The notes under the pieces: model-generated
Database searches by the model: none
Seen by the model: the letters and a program-made list of their open reading frames with translations, nothing else
What the model was told of the DNA's origin: nothing
Assembly (NCBI GenBank): GCA_016841245.1
Contig: JAENZN010000009.1
Coordinates: 59,956 to 123,955 of the forward strand
Direction: 5' to 3'
From: Syntrophomonas sp.
GTDB taxonomy: Bacteria > Bacillota > Syntrophomonadia > Syntrophomonadales > Syntrophomonadaceae
DNA: 64,000 nucleotides
Program-made: the position numbers and the translations under genes
Shown here: positions 9,546 through 18,395 of the stretch, piece by piece
Position numbering within the stretch: the stretch's first letter is position 1
Layout of the letters: every line of letters begins with the position of its first letter

Positions 9546-10846
9546 TATATTTCTCCGCTTACTGATGTGAATGCATCCTCGGGAGCTATCACATCCGAGG
9601 AAAAGCTGAAGAGGCTCGGTTGTTCAGGGCCAGCAGTATGCGGCGGTAATAAGGTCAGCCTGGGCCGCAGCAGATGTTCCTCCATAGCTGTCGGCCCGCT
9701 GTACTTACCCTTACAGGTGATGAAATACTGGGCCCTTTTCATAGTAATGCCTATCCTTTTCAGATCCTCAAAATCCAGAGAATGCATACGACGCGCCGTC
9801 AGTATTTTTCGGGCCGATTTCACTCCGATTCCCGGTACTCGCAAAAGTTTTTCATAATCAGCCCGATTGATTTCCACTGGAAAATAGTCAAGGTTGCGCA
9901 GAGCCCAATCTGTCTTGGGGTCATAATCCTCCGCAAAATTGGGATTCTTATCATCCAGCAGTTCATCCGCCTTGAAACCATAGAACCTCAGCAGCCAGTC
10001 AGCTTGATAAATACGGTGTTCCCGCAGCAGCGGAGGACTGCTGATATCAGGCAGATGAGGATGATGGCTGACCGGAACGTAGGCAGAATAATATACCCTC
10101 TTTAAGCCGAAACGCTTATACATATTTTCGGAAAGCTTTAGAATCTGCAGATCAGGGTCCGAAGTAGCGCCAACAATCAGCTGAGTAGTCTGCCCGGCCG
10201 GAACAAACAAGGGTGCCTTGCGTGATTTCCTGCGTTCTGCCTTTCCGGCTGCGATATTGGAGGTCAGAAAGTTCATCGGCTTAATAATGGCCTCATGTTT
10301 CTTTTGAGGCGCCAGTAATCTGAGTCCCCGTTCAGATGGCAGTTCTATATTTACACTCATGCGATCAACATATTTCCCTGCTGCTTCAATCAAGAGATTG
10401 TCAGCTCCTGGAATGGCTTTCAGGTGAATATAACCATGAAAATTATGTTCTTTCCGTAATTTTTTTACCGTCTGCAGCAGCATTTCCATAGTATGGTCCG
10501 GAGTCTTGCAAATGGCTGTGCTCAAAAACAGCCCTTCGATATAATTGCGGCGGTAAAAATTGATGGTCAGGTCGCACAGTTCATCCGGTGTAAGCGTAGC
10601 CCTGGGTAAATCATTGGAAACCCGGTTCACACAGTAGGAACAGTTGTAGACACAGTTATTGCTCTGCAGTATCTTAAGAAGTGAGATGCAACGCCCGTCA
10701 GCTGTCCAGGTGTGGCAGATGCCGCTTGATGCGCTGTTGCCCAATCCGCCAGTTTGATTAGTTCGTTTACTCCCGCTGGAAGAACAGGATACATCATATT
10801 TGGCCGAGTCCGCCAGGATTTTTAATTTCTTCAAAATTTCCATCAT
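9545..10846 (-). CDS. Radical SAM protein with C-terminal HhH (TIGR03916-type)
   Basis: A 433-aa radical SAM enzyme. The [4Fe-4S] triad is Cys65-x3-Cys69-x2-Cys72 (NCVYNCSYC). Further upstream, Cys21, Cys44 and Cys53 are present in the N-terminal region. The barrel contains LSTAI and HLKAIPG strands. Near residues 330-355 there is a helix-hairpin-helix (LLRVPGIGVKSARKIL), a DNA-binding unit. This is the putative DNA modification/repair radical SAM family always found next to the DUF4130-type gene, as here. The substrate is unknown. The start is ATG 10846, with GGGGGTGA just before it. Two-gene operon, divergent from prkA. Confidence 0.85.
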   Translation of the reverse strand: MMEILKKLKILADSAKYDVSCSSSGSKRTNQTGGLGNSASSGICHTWTADGRCISLLKILQSNNCVYNCSYCVNRVSNDLPRATLTPDELCDLTINFYRRNYIEGLFLSTAICKTPDHTMEMLLQTVKKLRKEHNFHGYIHLKAIPGADNLLIEAAGKYVDRMSVNIELPSERGLRLLAPQKKHEAIIKPMNFLTSNIAAGKAERRKSRKAPLFVPAGQTTQLIVGATSDPDLQILKLSENMYKRFGLKRVYYSAYVPVSHHPHLPDISSPPLLREHRIYQADWLLRFYGFKADELLDDKNPNFAEDYDPKTDWALRNLDYFPVEINRADYEKLLRVPGIGVKSARKILTARRMHSLDFEDLKRIGITMKRAQYFITCKGKYSGPTAMEEHLLRPRLTLLPPHTAGPEQPSLFSFSSDVIAPEDAFTSVSGEI

Positions 10847-11205
10847 GCTTCACCCCCGAACATATATTCTCTTTGCATTCTACCATATTATAACCGAACA
10901 CACCAAACAAACGTTCTGCATAATGAATAAAAGTTATCTTTAGGGTTTTTGCAGTCTTTCCATATTTCATGTAATTCGCGATTGTAATCACCGATATGGA
11001 TTATTAATCTACCTGGATAGTTTACTCTTTTGCTGGCAGCCATGGATATTTACTCATTTCGCAGGATATCCTCAAAAATCCTTCCATATATTGTCAATCG
11101 GATAAACACAATATATTTCATCACATGCATATATATACATATGACCGTAATTGTTTTAAAAATTCACCTGAGTTCAAGATAGTTTGAAAGGAGGACCGTT
11201 ATTGC

Positions 11206-13131
11206 ATGGATTTTGATTTTCAAGATTTGATAATAAAAGATCGCGACTCCAAGCAATATGAGCCATTTGAGGGAAGCTTCCTGGAATATTTAAATATTAT
11301 AAAAAGCAAGCCGGATTTAGCTGTTCTGGCTCATGAACGCATGTACAATATTATCGCGGGCTGGGGAGTAGAGGCAATCAAAACTGAGGATAATCAACGT
11401 TTGAAAAGAATATATGGAAAAGAAACCATAAAGAGATATAGATTTTTTGAAAATGAATTCTATGGTATTGATAAAACCATAATGGAGATAGTTCGCTACT
11501 TCCACTCTGCTGCCATGCGGGGGGAGGAATCCCGGCAGGTTCTTTATATGGTTGGCCCGGTGGGATCAGGAAAGTCCTCTTTGATGGAAAGCTTGAAAAA
11601 AGCTTTAGAACAGTATCCTCCAATATTTGCTCTTAAAGACTGTCCCATGAGAGAAGAGCCCTTACACTTGATCCCCAAACATTTGAGGAAAGAGTTTTCA
11701 GACGTTTTAGGGGTGAACATCGAAGGAGATTTATGTCCTGTTTGCCGCTATAGATTAATTCATGATTACCAAGGCGAGTACGAAAAATTCAGAGTAGTTA
11801 AGAGTGATTTTTCCATCCGCTCCCGTAAGGGTATAGCTGTGGTCCCCCCGGTTGATCCCAACAATCAGGACACATCAGTTCTGGTCGGTTCCGTAGATAT
11901 ATCTAAAATGGATTTGTATCCTGAGGACGATCCCAGAGTTCTCTCATTAAACGGAGCCTTTAATGCGGGCAATAGGGGACTGGTAGAATTCATTGAGATC
12001 TTCAAGAACGATGTTGAATACTTGCACACCATACTTACAGCTACCCAGGAGAAATCAATTCCCTCTCCCGGCAAAAATTCAATGATTTATTTTGATGGCA
12101 TAATTCTGGCCCACTCCAATGAATCTGAATGGAACAAATTTAAAGCAGATCATACCAATGAAGCCATACTTGATCGGATAGTAAAGATCGAAGTACCTTA
12201 CTGTCTGGAGTTGGACGAGGAGGTTAAAATATACCAAAAGATACTTAAAAGAAGCAATTTCAAGGCTCATATTGCTCCTCATACTATCGAAATGGCCTCT
12301 ATATTCGCCATCATCAGCCGTCTGACCCGTTCATCCAAAGTGGATATTATAAGTAAAATGCACATTTATAATGGTGAAGAAGTTTTACAGAAGGATGCTA
12401 CCCAAAGGGTAGACATAAAAGAATTAAGAGAGGAAGCCGGAAGAGAAGGGTTTGTAGGCATTAGTACCCGCTTTATTATGAAGGCCATTGATAATGCGTT
12501 TTCAGAATCAGAACACGATTGCATAAATCCGATTATCCTATTGGATTCGATTACCAGGTCGGTTAAGGCCAGCGATTTTGGTGAAGAGGAAAAGAAGAGG
12601 TTACTCGGTTATTTACAGGACGTGGTCAAAAAAGAATATAACCGGATTCTTGAGAAAGAGGTTACCAAAGCATTTATTCATGGTTATAGAGAACAAGCAG
12701 AAACCCTTTTTAACAACTATTTGGATCATGCCGAAGCATTTGTTAACAAGGTAAAAATCAAAGATATAAATACCGGCGAAGAGCTGGACCCAGACGAGAT
12801 TTTTTTAGAATCTATCGAAGCCCAACTGGGTTTAAGCGGTAATGCAGCAAGAGGGTTTAGGCATGATGTAACAGCTTACATGTTTACTCTTTTGCGAAAC
12901 AATAAAAAGATTGAATATGACAGCTATGAGCCCTTGAAGGAAGCAATTGAGAAAAAACTTACTTCATCCGTTCGAGAATTATCTCGTATTATTACCCAGG
13001 CTAGAGTAAGAGATAGTGAACAAGGTGAGAAGTACAACATGATGATTGAAGAAATGAAAAGCAATGGTTATTGTGAGCATTGCTGCAACGTGATTCTTAA
13101 ATACGCGGCTAATAATTTATGGAAGGATTAG
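11206..13131 (+). CDS. prkA: PrkA AAA+ family protein (sporulation)
   Basis: A 641-aa protein, the usual length for PrkA. The Walker A is GPVGSGKS at residues 117-124 and the N-terminal AAA segment has the family's KDCPMREEPLHLIP with a nearby CPVCRYR. PrkA was first described as a serine kinase; work in Bacillus subtilis indicates an AAA+ ATP-dependent protease role in sporulation, so the kinase label should be used with care. Start ATG 11206 has AAAGGAGG 12 nt before it. It heads the conserved prkA-yhbH-spoVR cluster. Upstream, ACAATAT (11108) and GCATATAT (11127) loosely resemble a SigE-type promoter, the mother-cell factor that controls prkA in B. subtilis; I rate that weak. Confidence 0.93.
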   Translation: MDFDFQDLIIKDRDSKQYEPFEGSFLEYLNIIKSKPDLAVLAHERMYNIIAGWGVEAIKTEDNQRLKRIYGKETIKRYRFFENEFYGIDKTIMEIVRYFHSAAMRGEESRQVLYMVGPVGSGKSSLMESLKKALEQYPPIFALKDCPMREEPLHLIPKHLRKEFSDVLGVNIEGDLCPVCRYRLIHDYQGEYEKFRVVKSDFSIRSRKGIAVVPPVDPNNQDTSVLVGSVDISKMDLYPEDDPRVLSLNGAFNAGNRGLVEFIEIFKNDVEYLHTILTATQEKSIPSPGKNSMIYFDGIILAHSNESEWNKFKADHTNEAILDRIVKIEVPYCLELDEEVKIYQKILKRSNFKAHIAPHTIEMASIFAIISRLTRSSKVDIISKMHIYNGEEVLQKDATQRVDIKELREEAGREGFVGISTRFIMKAIDNAFSESEHDCINPIILLDSITRSVKASDFGEEEKKRLLGYLQDVVKKEYNRILEKEVTKAFIHGYREQAETLFNNYLDHAEAFVNKVKIKDINTGEELDPDEIFLESIEAQLGLSGNAARGFRHDVTAYMFTLLRNNKKIEYDSYEPLKEAIEKKLTSSVRELSRIITQARVRDSEQGEKYNMMIEEMKSNGYCEHCCNVILKYAANNLWKD

Positions 13132-13202
13132 GCCCGAGGCTTCACTTCTCATCAACTGTTGCTGAGTTAGCCTTTATTTAAGAATAGACAGGAGGTATTT
13201 AT

Positions 13203-14381
13203 TTGGCCATTTTTCGTGATTACGATAGTGGCGGCAGAGATAGAAGCGCTGAAGACCGAAGACGTCACCGGCAGCTGGTGGAGGATTCTATTAAAAAAAA
13301 TATCGGTAATATAATTGCCGAAGAGAGCATTATCGGAAAAAGCAAGGATAAGATCATAAAGATTCCCATAAGGGGGCTAAGGGAATACCAGTTTGTTTTT
13401 GGCAAAAATCACCCGGGAGTTGTACCTGGAACGGGTGATGAAAAACGGGGGGACCGATATAAGGGAGCAGCAAGTTCAGAGGGAGAGGGTAGCGATGAAG
13501 GAGCAGGTACAGCTGAAGGGGAAGATTATTATGAAATAGATATTACTCTCGAAGATTTGATAGAGTACCTGTTTGAAGATTTAGAGCTTCCTCATATGGA
13601 AAGGAAAAAGTTCTCCTATATAGAAACCGAGAAGACCAATAAGCGGTGGGGAATTCAGAGGAAAGGGATTCCTCCGCGATTATCCAAGAAACGTTCCATG
13701 CAGGAAAGAATAAAAAGAAAGAAAATGGTGGAAAGATCACATCGAGAAATGGATATGCAAATAGATAATGAGCGATTCCCCTTTAGCGAGGAGGATTTAC
13801 GCTATCACAAGATTAAAGAGGAACTGCGTCCTCAATCTAATGCGGTAGTAATGTGTCTGATGGATAATTCCGGTTCCATGTATCAAAATAAAAAATACCT
13901 GGCCCGGAGCTTCTTCTTTCTGCTTTATCAATTTGTCAAATATAGGTATGTCAATGTTGAACTGGTATTTATTAATCATACCACCACAGCCCAGGAAGTT
14001 AATGAGGATGAATTCTTTCATCGAGCCGAATCGGGCGGTACCTTTATCAGCAGCGCCTATGAAAAAGCTCTGGAGATAATCCAGGAACGCTACAGCCCGG
14101 AAATATGGAATATATATGCATTTCACTGCAGTGATGGCGATAACTGGCCGGTAGACACCCCTAAAGCCATTAACAGGGCTAATGACTTATGTTCACAATG
14201 TAATTTATTTGGGTATGGCGAGATCAGATTGACAACTGGTTCTTATCAGAGCTCTGATACTATGTTAAATAAATTTACAACCAGTATTACAGCCGATAAC
14301 TTTATAGCTGTATCTATCGGCAGTAAAGAAGATATCTGGCCCGCCTTCAAAGAGATCTTGACCGTTACCGACAAGGAGTGA
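13203..14381 (+). CDS. yhbH: YhbH/UPF0229 (DUF444) sporulation protein with vWA fold
   Basis: A 392-aa protein of the YeaH/YhbH family. The N-terminus (FRDYDSGGRDRSAEDRRRHR) and the long basic linker around 150-185 are characteristic. The C-terminal half is a von Willebrand A-like domain with a MIDAS-type DNSGSM motif near residue 221. Residues about 80-112 are a Gly/Glu-rich low-complexity insert. The start is TTG 13203 behind AGGAGG. Homologues are needed for normal sporulation in Bacillus and are co-regulated with PrkA in many bacteria; the molecular role is not known. It follows prkA by 71 nt and overlaps spoVR. Confidence 0.9.
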   Translation: MAIFRDYDSGGRDRSAEDRRRHRQLVEDSIKKNIGNIIAEESIIGKSKDKIIKIPIRGLREYQFVFGKNHPGVVPGTGDEKRGDRYKGAASSEGEGSDEGAGTAEGEDYYEIDITLEDLIEYLFEDLELPHMERKKFSYIETEKTNKRWGIQRKGIPPRLSKKRSMQERIKRKKMVERSHREMDMQIDNERFPFSEEDLRYHKIKEELRPQSNAVVMCLMDNSGSMYQNKKYLARSFFFLLYQFVKYRYVNVELVFINHTTTAQEVNEDEFFHRAESGGTFISSAYEKALEIIQERYSPEIWNIYAFHCSDGDNWPVDTPKAINRANDLCSQCNLFGYGEIRLTTGSYQSSDTMLNKFTTSITADNFIAVSIGSKEDIWPAFKEILTVTDKE

Positions 14382-15736
14382 TCAATCTGGCAGAATATAC
14401 CATGGCAGATTTGGAGTATTATAACCGTATTATTGAGGAAACCGCAGATAAATTCGGACTTGATTATTATCCCCAGGAATTTGAAATATGTAATTATGAG
14501 GACATGCTCAGCTATGAGGCTTATTCAGGTATGCCTTCACGTTATCCGCACTGGAGCTTTGGCAAGGCCTGGGAAAGGAAAAAAACCTTTTATCGTTACA
14601 ATTTGACTGGTTTGCCCTATGAAATGGTGATCAATTCTAATCCCTGTCTGGCCTATCTAATGAAAGAAAACACCCTGGCATTGCAGGTTCTTACTATAGC
14701 CCATGTATATGGACACAATGATTTCTTCAAAAATAATCGCTTATTCAAAGATGGAACCCGAGCTGAATATGCTGCGGAGATGTTTAAATCTCATGCTAAC
14801 CGAATCAGTGATTACATAGCTGATCCCAGTATCGGTTACGAACGAGTAGAAAGAATTCTTGATGCTGCCCATGCTTTGCGTTTTCAAGTTTATCGTATTA
14901 CCAATGAAAAACATCTATCCCCGGATGAATCCAAAAAAACACTTATGGATAAGTACTATCAGACAGAGGAAAATAAAGGTCCAGTAATTAAAGATAAACA
15001 GAGAGAAAAAGCACCCGATTGGGACAAAATACCACTAGAGCCAGAAGAGGATATTCTCCTCTTTTTGATGCGCTATGCCCGCTTGGCGGAGTGGGAGAAA
15101 GATATTATCAACATTGTCCGTTCAGAGGCCCAATATTTTATCCCGCAAATGGAAACCAAAATAATTAATGAAGGCTGGGCCTGTTTTTGCCACTATAAAA
15201 TTCTAAATCATCTGAATCTGCCCCAATCCATGCATCTAGAGTTCATAAAGAGACATAATCAGGTTATTGCTTCGAATCCGGGAACACTCAATCCATATCA
15301 CCTGGGTTTCAAATTGTTTAGCAAACTAAACGAGGAATCAGAAGACAGCCGACGTATATTCAATATTAGAGAGCAAGAAAGAGATGTTTCCTTCCTGCGG
15401 CGCTGCCTGGATGAAGGGCTGTGCCGTGAATTAAATCTATTTGAATTCCAGAAAGATAATGATGATTATGTTGTAAGTGAGATTTCTGATGAGCCAGGAT
15501 GGAAAAGAGTACGGGATACGCTGATCATGAATGTGGGTATGAATGGTATACCCATAATAAAAGTTAAGGAAATAGGTTCAGAAAACATTTTACATTTGGA
15601 ACATGAATGGGATGGCCGGGAACTATTAGAGGACTACGCTCATCAAACCCTCAAATACATCGCCCGTCTGTGGGGGCATGAAGTAAGGCTTCGTATCCAT
15701 GGAGCTTTGAAAATACTGGTATCCGATGGTACTTAA
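14378..15736 (+). CDS. spoVR: SpoVR family protein
   Basis: A 452-aa member of the SpoVR family, involved in spore cortex formation in Bacillus subtilis. Clear family segments are FGLDYYPQEFEIC, YSGMPSRYPHWSFGK, the QVLTIAHVYGHNDFF block, NEGWACFCHYKI (the EGWA block) and NPYHLGFKLF. The GTG at 14378 overlaps the TGA of yhbH (GTGA), which suggests coupling; its ribosome binding site AAGGAG directly abuts the codon, so a CTG at 14387 or ATG at 14402 cannot be excluded. Third gene of the prkA-yhbH-spoVR operon. It ends 11 nt before the convergent FAH-family gene. Confidence 0.92.
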   Translation: MINLAEYTMADLEYYNRIIEETADKFGLDYYPQEFEICNYEDMLSYEAYSGMPSRYPHWSFGKAWERKKTFYRYNLTGLPYEMVINSNPCLAYLMKENTLALQVLTIAHVYGHNDFFKNNRLFKDGTRAEYAAEMFKSHANRISDYIADPSIGYERVERILDAAHALRFQVYRITNEKHLSPDESKKTLMDKYYQTEENKGPVIKDKQREKAPDWDKIPLEPEEDILLFLMRYARLAEWEKDIINIVRSEAQYFIPQMETKIINEGWACFCHYKILNHLNLPQSMHLEFIKRHNQVIASNPGTLNPYHLGFKLFSKLNEESEDSRRIFNIREQERDVSFLRRCLDEGLCRELNLFEFQKDNDDYVVSEISDEPGWKRVRDTLIMNVGMNGIPIIKVKEIGSENILHLEHEWDGRELLEDYAHQTLKYIARLWGHEVRLRIHGALKILVSDGT

Positions 15737-15747
15737 CGCTAGTTCCA

Positions 15748-16629
15748 TTAAATTACTGCTGCCTTATTGACCAGTCTCCCTATCCCTTCAATATAGCATT
15801 CGACTATATCGCCATCATTAAGGAACTTATGAGGCTCGAATCCCATGCCAACTCCGCTTGGTGTTCCAGTACAAATAATGTCTCCTGGTTTAAGAGTCAT
15901 ACCTTTGGACAGGTCGCTTATGATATAAGCTATATCAAAAATCATATTGCGGGTATTAGAGTTCTGTCTCAATTCGCCATTGATACTGCATTGAATATCC
16001 AGTTCCACTGGAAAAGGAACTGCTTTTTTATGGACTAGGGCGGGACCCATGGGACAAAAGGTATCCAGGCTTTTTCCTTTATACCATTGCTTGTGTTTTC
16101 CCTGCAGGTCACGAGCCGTAACATCATTGACTATGGTATAGCCCCAAATATATTCTTCGGCATGGTCCGCTTTAATGTTGGTTCCTTCTTTGGCAATAAC
16201 TACGGCCAGTTCAACTTCATAATCGACCTGACAGGTATTTTGGCAGGAAAACCGTATATCATCACCATGAGCTATGGCCGGTGAAGCCATCTTGGTAAAA
16301 TAAATGGGAGCGCTGGGTATTCCAGTATCTGATATTTTAGTCATCTTTATCTCCCGGGCGTGGTCTTCGTAATTTTTGCCCAGACAGATAACATTTCTTC
16401 TTGGATATGGAATAGGGGCCAGCAGTTTAACAGATTTCAATGGAAACGAGGTGGGTGTATTATCGACCGTTATACTTTCAATTTCATCCAATAAACTGGC
16501 TGTCGTATTTTCGATCAAGTCGAGCATGGAATTAACTTTCATGCTTATATTACCATGTAACGGAACCACTCTATCTCCAAGCAATATACCAACTTTTTCT
16601 CTTTCGGCCAAGTAAGTAATAAACTTCAT
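15748..16629 (-). CDS. Fumarylacetoacetate hydrolase (FAH) family protein
   Basis: A 293-aa protein of the FAH superfamily. The metal-binding core is visible: VDYEVELAVVI with the paired acidic residues, then GYTIVNDVTARDLQ, KSLDTFCPMGPALV and GDIICTGTPSGVG. The N-terminus (MKFITYLAEREKVGILLGD) is the usual small N-terminal domain. Members act as acylpyruvases, oxaloacetate decarboxylases or hydratases in aromatic catabolism; substrate cannot be read from sequence. The start is ATG 16629 because GGAGGA lies 9 nt upstream; the earlier in-frame codon lacks one. Convergent with spoVR and monocistronic. Confidence 0.88.
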   Translation of the reverse strand: MKFITYLAEREKVGILLGDRVVPLHGNISMKVNSMLDLIENTTASLLDEIESITVDNTPTSFPLKSVKLLAPIPYPRRNVICLGKNYEDHAREIKMTKISDTGIPSAPIYFTKMASPAIAHGDDIRFSCQNTCQVDYEVELAVVIAKEGTNIKADHAEEYIWGYTIVNDVTARDLQGKHKQWYKGKSLDTFCPMGPALVHKKAVPFPVELDIQCSINGELRQNSNTRNMIFDIAYIISDLSKGMTLKPGDIICTGTPSGVGMGFEPHKFLNDGDIVECYIEGIGRLVNKAAVI

Positions 16630-16667
16630 GTCAGTCTTCCTCCACATTGTCAATTATTTAAGTGCTG

Positions 16668-16718
16668 ATGGCAGATATATTTAAAATAGATATCCTATTT
16701 TATTTTACCGCTGCCATC
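16668..16718. promoter_or_regulatory. Nested inverted repeats upstream of the FAH gene
   Basis: Two concentric inverted repeats: outer arms GATGGCAG (16668-16675) and CTGCCATC (16711-16718), and inner arms TAAAATAG (16682-16689) and CTATTTTA (16695-16702). Both are perfect. The position, 40-90 nt upstream of the minus-strand start, fits an operator or an RNA leader structure. No regulator can be named. The remaining sequence up to 16971 shows no gene. Confidence 0.3.
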
Positions 16719-16971
16719 TGAGACGTCAAGCACCACCCGGTTTTGAGTATCTGCACGGTTCAGGTAATTTCACCTGGCGGTTACTACAGACTGTCATGAC
16801 TATATTTACAGATATTAATCAGCATTAATGGAATATTATGGTGTAAACTTAAATGAAGTTGTTTTAAAAAGATTCAACTGGATTAAAGTGAAATGTTTTC
16901 ATATAGCAGATCTTTCTAATACGTTTGCATGAGGAAGCTGCTATGAGAAAAAGGGGGCAAATATAGGGAAC

Positions 16972-17469
16972 ATGGTATTTGAAAAGGATATTGAAAATTG
17001 GGAACAAAGCATTCTAGGGTGGAATCACGAAAGAGAAAAGATTACCTTAGCCAAGTATGCTTGTTGCAGTAACGAAGCACTGCGCTTAAAACCTGAAGAA
17101 ACCCCTGATGAAGAAAACATACGGCCAGCGTTCTTTCATGATACCGATAGGATTATTCATTCCTTAGCTTATGTTAGATATATTGACAAAACTCAGGTAT
17201 TTTTTTTATTTGATAATGACCACATTACACACCGGGTATTACATGTCCAACTGGTCTCAAAAATGGCCAGAACTATTGGCAGGTTCTAAAGATGTAACGA
17301 GGACTTAATTGAGGCAATAGCCTTAGGTCACGACATTGGCCATACCCCTTTCGGACATGATGGGGAAAACTACCTGGATGAAATTTGTCAGAAAAACAAT
17401 ATAGGTAGGTTTTTGTATGTTTTTCTGCCACTAGTAAACCCGGGAGGAGGGCTGAGCAGAAATGAATGA
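16972..17469 (+). pseudogene. Broken HD-domain / dGTPase-like gene
   Basis: The frame opens with an ATG and encodes a clear N-terminal part of a dGTP triphosphohydrolase-like HD protein: RPAFFHDTDRIIHSLAYVRY, DKTQVFFLFDNDHITHRVLH and LVSKMARTIGRF. A TAA stop occurs at 17287-17289, exactly where family members continue. The same frame then resumes with [20 protein letters not shown], holding the HD metal motif, so the stop is a nonsense change and not a real C-terminus. After about 20 more residues similarity ends and the frame closes at 17467-17469. Both a stop codon and a 3' deletion have inactivated the gene. The following luxR-type gene begins inside its tail. Confidence 0.8.
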
Positions 17470-18214
17470 AGGAAAAATACTGGATCTGGTAGCAGCTATA
17501 GGAGCTACGGATGATACCGGGGAAATCCGGAGTAAGACCCTGGAAATGCTCAGAAAGATAGTCTGGTTTGACACCGCAAATTTCTGGCTGTACCCGCCTT
17601 TTGCCTCCCATTCCGAGCCGGCTCTGGTCACAATGGATCTAACCCAGAGCTGCCTGAATATCTATTTACAGCATTACATGCACCTGGATGAGTTTCATGA
17701 TGCGTATAACCAGAATAGTTTATTGATAGCCCGCAGTACGGACTTGCTGAATTATAGCAGCTGGACACAGCGAAACGAGTACTATAACGAATTCCTTAAA
17801 AGCAATTATATCCATTACTTACTGGGTTTTGATATCAAGGATGATTATATGGCTTATGGAGCTATATGTCTGCACCGGGAAAAAAACCTGGGAGATTTCA
17901 ATGATAACGATCTCCTAATGCTGCGTTTGATATACCCGCATCTGGTAAACAGATTAAGGTGGCTTTATGAAAGGCAGGCACTGCTTTCGAGGCTGGAAGC
18001 CTGCGTTACCCTCGAAGTCCCTTCTTATAAAATCGATTATTTTGATTTGCTTACAGTAAGGGAACGGGAAATAGTTCAGCAGGTCTTATTCAGCAAAACA
18101 AACCGGGAAATAGCCAAAAACATGGGTCTTTCTATCAATACCGTAAAGATGCACCTGCAAAATATCTACACAAAACTGGGAATAAAAAGACGGAGTCAAC
18201 TGTTTACTATATAA
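17462..18214 (+). CDS. LuxR-family transcriptional regulator
   Basis: A 250-aa regulator. The C-terminal 60 residues are a LuxR/GerE helix-turn-helix ([14 protein letters not shown] ... [20 protein letters not shown] then [13 protein letters not shown]). The N-terminal 180 residues look like a GAF/autoinducer-type sensory domain with no receiver Asp, so it is not a two-component regulator. The start ATG 17462 has GGGAGGAGG about 12 nt upstream and overlaps the last codons of the degraded dGTPase frame. Because the upstream gene is broken at this junction, this regulator may have been joined here by the same deletion. The SLH gene downstream on the same strand is a possible target. Confidence 0.85.
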   Translation: MNEGKILDLVAAIGATDDTGEIRSKTLEMLRKIVWFDTANFWLYPPFASHSEPALVTMDLTQSCLNIYLQHYMHLDEFHDAYNQNSLLIARSTDLLNYSSWTQRNEYYNEFLKSNYIHYLLGFDIKDDYMAYGAICLHREKNLGDFNDNDLLMLRLIYPHLVNRLRWLYERQALLSRLEACVTLEVPSYKIDYFDLLTVREREIVQQVLFSKTNREIAKNMGLSINTVKMHLQNIYTKLGIKRRSQLFTI

Positions 18215-18290
18215 CCAGAAAAGCAGGCTATCTGTCATAAATAGCAGAGGCTTTTTGTCCTAATGTTTTCGGGGCCTAATACTTTTGGGT

Positions 18291-18320
18291 GTGATAAATC
18301 AATAGCATTTCCTCTATAAT
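18291..18320 (+). promoter_or_regulatory. Candidate promoter of the SLH protein gene
   Basis: A perfect TATAAT at 18315-18320 is preceded after 18 nt by GTGATA (18291-18296), a four-of-six match to TTGACA. It lies about 75 nt upstream of the start codon of the next gene. Confidence 0.4.
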
Positions 18321-18322
18321 TA

Positions 18323-18372
18323 AATTCTGCTAAAAAAGCCAGCTTCAATAGGCAAACTGCTATTAGCAGAAT
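18323..18372 (+). repeat. 11-bp perfect inverted repeat in the SLH-gene leader
   Basis: AATTCTGCTAA at 18323-18333 pairs exactly with TTAGCAGAATT at 18362-18372 across a 28-nt loop. It starts just after the candidate -10 box and ends about 20 nt before the start codon. It may be an mRNA-stabilising 5' stem, as seen on some abundant surface-protein messages, or an operator. Confidence 0.4.
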
Positions 18373-18395
18373 TCATTTATTTAATATGGGAGGGA

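Noticed and set aside
9330..10105. Long plus-strand frames opposite the radical SAM/DUF4130 pair
   Set aside because: They lie wholly opposite two well-supported genes with family motifs and have no ribosome binding sites; they are shadows.
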